Positions 14,751-18,496 of a stretch of 18,496 nucleotides of DNA are shown here, in pieces. The position numbers and the translations under genes were made by a program. The DNA comes from an uncultured Blautia sp. (GTDB lineage Bacteria; Bacillota; Clostridia; Lachnospirales; Lachnospiraceae): contig URXG01000050.1 of NCBI GenBank assembly GCA_900551715.1, forward strand, positions 1-18,496, read 5' to 3'. Position 1 is the stretch's first letter. Each line of letters begins with the position of its first letter. Under the pieces are notes generated by a model, which saw only the letters and a list, made by a program, of their open reading frames with translations, made no database searches and was not told the DNA's origin.

Positions 14751-14772
14751 GCCTGTACGCTAAGAACGTGAA

Positions 14773-14797
14773 CGCCGGAAGAACTATACAACCGGCG
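14773..14797 (+). other. GC-rich hairpin in the DUF1846 leader
   Basis: CGCCGG (14773-14778) and CCGGCG (14792-14797) can form a six-pair GC stem with a 13-base loop in the mRNA leader, 14 bases before the ribosome binding site. It has no T tract, so it is not a terminator; it might stabilise the mRNA or affect ribosome access. Confidence 0.45.
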
Positions 14798-14825
14798 AAT
14801 GTGTGATGGGAAAGGAAAACGACAA

Positions 14826-16304
14826 ATGAAAATTGGATTTGACAACGAAAAATATCTGTCGATGCAGTCTCAGCATATCCGGGAACGCATCAGCAAATTT
14901 GACAACAAACTTTACCTGGAATTTGGCGGGAAACTTTTTGACGATTACCATGCTTCCCGCGTTCTTCCCGGATTTGAGCCGGACAGCAAACTCCGTATGC
15001 TAATGCAGCTCAGTGATCAGGCTGAAATTGTCATTGTTATCAGCGCTGCTGATATTGACAAAAACAAAATGCGTGGCGATCTGGGAATCACCTACGATGT
15101 AGAAGTTCTTCGTCTGATTGAAGAATTTACCGGACGTGGACTTTATGTAGGCAGTGTGTGTATCACACGCTATGCAGGTCAGGAAAGTGTAGATCATTTC
15201 AAGAAACGTCTGGAAAAAATGGGCATACCTGTATACTTCCATTACAGTATCCCCGGATATCCAAGCAATATCCCCCTTATCGTAAGTGACAAAGGTTACG
15301 GCAAAAACGAATATATCAAGACTACCCGTCCTCTGGTCGTTATTACAGCACCAGGACCTGGAAGCGGAAAAATGGCAACCTGTCTTTCTCAGCTCTACCA
15401 TGAATACAAACGTGGAGTTGCAGCTGGCTATGCCAAATTCGAGACCTTCCCTATCTGGAATATTCCTCTGAAACATCCGGTAAACCTGGCCTATGAAGCA
15501 GCTACTGCTGACCTGAACGACGTAAATATGATCGACCCCTTCCATCTGGAAGCTTATGGGGAAACTACTGTCAACTACAATCGTGACGTAGAGATTTTCC
15601 CTGTTCTTCAGGCAATGTTTGAAACCATCATGGGAGAATGCCCTTACAAATCTCCTACAGATATGGGTGTCAATATGGCAGGTAACTGTATTGTCGATGA
15701 TGAAGTATGCTGTGAGGCTTCCCGTCAGGAGATTATTCGCCGCTACTACAAGAGCTGTGCCGCACTGCTTACCGGTACCGGCACAGAAGAAGAGGTACGT
15801 AAGATCGAACTTCTTCTGAAACAGGCTCATGCTTCTCTGGATGACCGTAAAGTAGTTCCTGCAAGCCTTCAGAAAGAACAGGAAACAGGAGCTCCTGCCG
15901 CTGCACTGGAACTTCATGACGGACGTATTATTTATGGTAAGACTTCTGATCTTCTGGGTGCTTCTTCCGCACTGCTTCTGAATGCTCTGAAAGATCTGGC
16001 AGGTATTGATCACGAACATCATGTGATCTCACCGGAAGCTATTCGTCCCATCCAGGAATTAAAGACACAGTATCTTGGAAGCAAGAATCCTCGTCTCCAT
16101 ACAGATGAAACACTGATCGCACTGTCCGTCAGTGCTGCCAGCAATCCCGAAGCTCGTCTGGCACTGGAACAGCTTCGCACTTTGAAAGGCTGCCAGGCCC
16201 ACACTTCCGTTATGCTTTCTTCCGTAGATATCTGGGAATTTCGTAAACTTGGTATCGAGCTTACCTGCGAACCCAAGTTCGAAAAAGAAAAGAAATATCA
16301 CTGA
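14826..16304 (+). CDS. DUF1846 family protein of unknown function
   Basis: The 492-residue protein matches the DUF1846 family by its start MKIGFDNEKYLSMQSQHIRE and its overall layout. No signal peptide or membrane helix is seen, so it should be cytosolic. A P-loop-like stretch APGPGSGKMATC places GPGSGK at 177-182, with Met183 where a classical Walker A has Ser/Thr. Conserved-looking blocks include FGGKLFDDYHASRVLPGF near the N-terminus and NMAGNCIVDDEVCCEASRQE. The function is not established. I start at 14826 (AAAGGAAAACGACAA upstream) and not at 14799, because the family begins at MKIGFD and the earlier ATG lacks a good site. It is a single-gene unit, divergent from ftsH, ended by the hairpin at 16323. 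Confidence 0.93.
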   Translation: MKIGFDNEKYLSMQSQHIRERISKFDNKLYLEFGGKLFDDYHASRVLPGFEPDSKLRMLMQLSDQAEIVIVISAADIDKNKMRGDLGITYDVEVLRLIEEFTGRGLYVGSVCITRYAGQESVDHFKKRLEKMGIPVYFHYSIPGYPSNIPLIVSDKGYGKNEYIKTTRPLVVITAPGPGSGKMATCLSQLYHEYKRGVAAGYAKFETFPIWNIPLKHPVNLAYEAATADLNDVNMIDPFHLEAYGETTVNYNRDVEIFPVLQAMFETIMGECPYKSPTDMGVNMAGNCIVDDEVCCEASRQEIIRRYYKSCAALLTGTGTEEEVRKIELLLKQAHASLDDRKVVPASLQKEQETGAPAAALELHDGRIIYGKTSDLLGASSALLLNALKDLAGIDHEHHVISPEAIRPIQELKTQYLGSKNPRLHTDETLIALSVSAASNPEARLALEQLRTLKGCQAHTSVMLSSVDIWEFRKLGIELTCEPKFEKEKKYH

Positions 16305-16322
16305 TTTTCAGTTCAGTGTACA

Positions 16323-16357
16323 AAAAGAAGAGATCTGGAATTCGGATCTCTTCTTTT
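16323..16357. terminator. bidirectional terminator between the DUF1846 gene and galE
   Basis: The arms 16323-16335 and 16345-16357 are a perfect 13-bp inverted repeat (AAAAGAAGAGATC and its complement) with a nine-base loop that can pair a little further. A-runs and T-runs at the two ends let it stop transcription from both convergent genes. Confidence 0.92.
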
Positions 16358-16400
16358 ATGTTTGTCTCTTTTATTTTGATTTTATGTAAATTGCCCGCAG

Positions 16401-17417
16401 TTAATCTTCGTATCCGTTAGGATTCTTCTGCTGAAAGTTCCAGGAATCTGCACACATATCTTTGATATCATATTCTGCTTCCCAGCCAAGTTCTTCTTTT
16501 GCTTTGGTCGCATCAGAATAGCAGGTAGCAACATCTCCTGCACGACGTGGCTTGATAGAATATGGAATTTTCACTCCTGTAGCTGCTTCAAAGTTCTTTA
16601 CAATATCAAGAACACTGTAACCTTTGCCTGTACCAAGATTGTAGATGCTCAGTCCGGAATTGTCTTCCAGTTTCCTGACAGCTTTTACATGTCCTTTGGC
16701 AAGATCCACTACATGGATATAATCTCTTACACCAGTTCCATCCGGTGTATCATAATCATTACCAAATACACCCAGTTCTTTCAGCTTGCCAACTGCAACC
16801 TGTGTGATATATGGCATAAGATTGTTGGGAATACCGTTTGGATTCTCACCGATCAGACCACTTTTATGAGCACCGATAGGATTGAAGTAACGGAGAAGTA
16901 CTACATTCCATTCCGGGTCTGCTTTCTGGATATCTGTAAGAATCTGCTCCAGCATGGACTTGGTCCATCCGTAAGGATTAGTGCACTGTCCCTTTGGACA
17001 TTCCTCTGTGATCGGAATAATTGCCGGATCACCGTATACTGTTGCGGAAGAGGAGAAAATAATATTTTTGACACCATGTTTTCTCATTACATCTACAAGA
17101 GTAAGGGTGCCTGAAATATTGTTCTCATAATATTCCCATGGTTTTACTACTGATTCACCAACTGCCTTCAGTCCTGCGAAATGAATACAGGAATCAATCT
17201 TTTCTTTTGCAAAAACTTCATTCAATGCATCTCTGTCGAGAATATCTGCTTTATAAAATTTAACCGGTTTGCCTGTGATCTTCTGAACACGTTCCAGACT
17301 TTTTTCACTGGAATTGCTGAGATTATCAAGAACTACCACATCATATCCTGCGTTCTGCAGTTCCACTACTGTATGACTTCCGATAAAACCTGCTCCACCT
17401 GTTACTAAAATTGCCAT
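16401..17417 (-). CDS. galE: UDP-glucose 4-epimerase
   Basis: GalE interconverts UDP-glucose and UDP-galactose with bound NAD, serving the Leloir pathway and supplying UDP-sugars for cell-surface polymers. The 338-residue short-chain dehydrogenase has the NAD-binding TGGAGFIGSH (6-15), the FAGLKAVGES segment, the SSSATVYG segment with the catalytic Ser/Thr, and the catalytic pair Tyr149 and Lys153 in NPYGWTK. LLRYFNPIGAH and the RRAGDVA segment complete the substrate site. Length and positions match the E. coli enzyme. The start follows AGGAGGAGAAATC. It is transcribed alone from the promoter at 17459-17487; galK and galT are not nearby, which suggests a surface-polysaccharide or general role. 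Confidence 0.97.
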   Translation of the reverse strand: MAILVTGGAGFIGSHTVVELQNAGYDVVVLDNLSNSSEKSLERVQKITGKPVKFYKADILDRDALNEVFAKEKIDSCIHFAGLKAVGESVVKPWEYYENNISGTLTLVDVMRKHGVKNIIFSSSATVYGDPAIIPITEECPKGQCTNPYGWTKSMLEQILTDIQKADPEWNVVLLRYFNPIGAHKSGLIGENPNGIPNNLMPYITQVAVGKLKELGVFGNDYDTPDGTGVRDYIHVVDLAKGHVKAVRKLEDNSGLSIYNLGTGKGYSVLDIVKNFEAATGVKIPYSIKPRRAGDVATCYSDATKAKEELGWEAEYDIKDMCADSWNFQQKNPNGYED

Positions 17418-17458
17418 GATTTCTCCTCCTGACGTTTGCTTTGTTTAGTTACGGTGTC

Positions 17459-17487
17459 ATTGTAGCACTATTTATGCTTTTTCACAA
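17459..17487 (-). promoter_or_regulatory. galE promoter
   Basis: On the minus strand -35 TTGTGA (17482-17487) is 17 bases from -10 TACAAT (17459-17464), which also has an extended TG (TGCTACAAT). The start is near 17452, with a leader of about 35 nt. The -35 touches the broken upstream end of the binding-protein remnant. Confidence 0.8.
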
Positions 17488-17507
17488 TACCGATTCTTGC
17501 ATCCTGT

Positions 17508-18326
17508 CGTGCACTCTTTGTAAACAAAGATCTTCTGGATGAAGCAGGAGCCAAAGTTCCTACTACATGGGCGGAAGTTCAGGATGCTGCTCAGAAGATC
17601 AAAGACAAATTCGGTGATGATGTTTATCCATGGGGCATTGACATGACCACAGATGAAGGTCAGGCTGCTTTCTCCTATTATACCTGGAATAACGGTGGTG
17701 GATTTGTTGATGAAAATAATGACTGGACACTGAACAGTGATGCCAATGTAGAAGCACTGAATTATGCCATTGGCCTGGTAAATGACGGATATACCAACTC
17801 TGATCCTGCCAACGAAACACGTTATGACCTTCAGGATATGTTCGGTGCAGGCAAAGTTGCCATGATGATCGGACCAAACAATATTCCTACCTATCTTTCT
17901 GATGGAGGATACGAAGTTAATTATGAAGTTGCATCCATTCCTTCCAACGAAGGTTGTGATTCTGTAGCAATGGGTGTATGTGACCGTCTGGAAGTATTCA
18001 AAGATGATGCTGCCGAAGATCAGGAAGCACGTACTGCTGCTATCACCAAATTCTTCGACTTCTTCTATGATGACTCACGTTATTCTGACTACATGGTATA
18101 TGAAGGATTCCTTCCTACCACACAGACCGCTGCTGATCTTCTTGCCAAAGACGATGAGACCTTTGCATCCTGGATCGACATTCTTCAGAGCTGCAATTTC
18201 TATCCGGCAACCAAGACAGAATGGGCAGATGTAAAACAGGGCGTTATCGAAGTAGAACAGAACGCACTTCTTGGTGATGATGTTCAGACTCTGCTGGATG
18301 ACCTTCAGGCTGATATCGCAGGCTGA
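17508..18326 (+). pseudogene. 5'-truncated sugar ABC transporter solute-binding protein
   Basis: This frame encodes the C-terminal two thirds of a family 1 (MalE-like) extracellular solute-binding protein. Homology is visible from about 17508 (RALFVNKDLLDEAGAKVP), through TTWAEVQDAAQKI, YYTWNNGGGFVDEN, FGAGKVAMMIGP and YEGFLPTT, to the stop at 18326. The open frame begins at 17466 after an in-frame TAG, and the first ATG is at 17643 with no real ribosome binding site. The signal peptide, lipobox and first part of lobe I, roughly 130-160 residues in this family, are missing. No stops or frameshifts occur in what remains, so the loss looks recent. No permease genes follow; a terminator and an IS end do. 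It is unlikely to be functional unless recombined or mis-assembled. Confidence 0.8.
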
Positions 18327-18363
18327 TTACCGGATTTATACATAAACAAAAGCGTTTTAGTTA

Positions 18364-18410
18364 AGCCGGGGGCCGGTTACAATAGTAGCCGGCTCCCGGT
18401 TCTGTTTAAG
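18364..18410 (+). terminator. intrinsic terminator after the binding-protein remnant
   Basis: The arms 18366-18380 and 18385-18399 form a 15-pair stem (CCGGGGGCCGG with CCGGCTCCCGG, then TTAC with GTAG, two G-U pairs) closed by AATA. A modest T-rich tail (TTCTGTTT) follows. It shows that the original gene ended its transcription unit here, or that the downstream permeases were read from another promoter. Confidence 0.8.
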
Positions 18411-18441
18411 ACAACTTGTATTCAAGATAGTTTGGTGGTGT

Positions 18442-18496
18442 GTGACATGCTCCCACCACTTAAATCTCTGATTTTGAAGTGGGGGCTTCTTGCTCA
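18442..18496 (-). mobile_element. right end of an IS200/IS605-family (TnpB-type) element, continuing off the window
   Basis: On the minus strand the edge reads TGAGCAAGAAGCCCCCAC, then an imperfect hairpin (AAGTG with CACTT, GATTT with AAATC, outer C-G pairs), then GGGAGCATGTCAC ending at 18442. A GAAGCCCC...GGGG-GTCAC hairpin end is the style of IS200/IS605 right ends and of the 3' part of the associated omega RNA. This places a tnpB-like gene on the minus strand beyond base 18496, with its 3' end pointing into this window. No transposase coding sequence is inside the window, so the call is by pattern only. Confidence 0.6.

Noticed and set aside
17515..17529. CTTTGTAAACAAAG inverted repeat as a recombination site
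   Set aside because: It lies in the conserved LFVNKD coding motif of the binding protein, so the symmetry is explained by coding sequence.
18345..18362. AAAAGCGTTTT resembling a CcpA (cre) site
   Set aside because: The outer TG and CA of the cre consensus are missing and it lies after a gene just before a terminator, so it is most likely chance.
1..18496. CRISPR array, prophage, toxin-antitoxin or defence island
   Set aside because: No regularly spaced repeats, integrase, phage structural gene, small paired toxin/antitoxin frames or defence nuclease were seen on either strand.

Overview
The window looks like chromosome of a low-GC Gram-positive bacterium, most likely a Clostridia member of the Lachnospiraceae type (Blautia/Ruminococcus/Dorea-like). 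The reasons are strong AGGAGG-type ribosome binding sites, textbook sigma-A promoters, an HPr kinase/phosphorylase next to uvrC, a class A PBP with an Asp/Gly-rich tail, and a DUF1846 protein. The genus is inferred from gene style only. Almost everything is housekeeping. The accessory-looking part is the last ~1 kb.

Layout, left to right. (1) 1-4531, all on the minus strand: a promoter at 4503-4531 drives tsaE-tsaB-rimI-rnz-tsaD-ispD with ATGA overlaps or short gaps, followed by a tRNA-Ser(UGA) with its own consensus promoter. The tRNA is cut by the left edge. This is a tRNA-biology cluster (three t6A37 proteins and RNase Z) plus RimI and the isoprenoid enzyme IspD. (2) 4482-5150, plus strand: ppiB (cyclophilin), fired from a promoter whose -10 is the same 8-bp palindrome used by the tsaE operon, and ended by a long bidirectional hairpin. 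(3) 5155-8606, minus: an IMPACT/YigZ protein and, upstream of it, a class A penicillin-binding protein with a repetitive acidic tail. (4) 8694-14684, minus: operon ftsH-uvrC-hprK-glcK (ROK), from a TTGATT-17-TATAAT promoter to a clear terminator. (5) 14686-16357, plus: a DUF1846 gene, divergent from ftsH, with an ACTGT-rich, operator-like intergenic region. (6) 16323-17487, minus: galE with its own promoter, sharing a bidirectional terminator with DUF1846. (7) 17508-18410, plus: a sugar ABC transporter solute-binding protein missing its 5' third or so, directly against the galE promoter. (8) 18442-18496: what looks like the right end of an IS200/IS605-family (TnpB-type) element that continues past the right edge.

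How the genes relate: TsaB, TsaD and TsaE make the t6A modification (TsaC is not in the window), RNase Z matures tRNA 3' ends, and RimI acetylates ribosomal protein S18. HprK and the ROK kinase link sugar phosphorylation to carbon catabolite control, and GalE feeds UDP-sugars. No CRISPR array, phage or defence system is visible. The least explained items are the DUF1846 gene with its P-loop-like motif and upstream repeats, the palindromic shared -10, and the right-hand junction (beheaded binding protein plus IS end).
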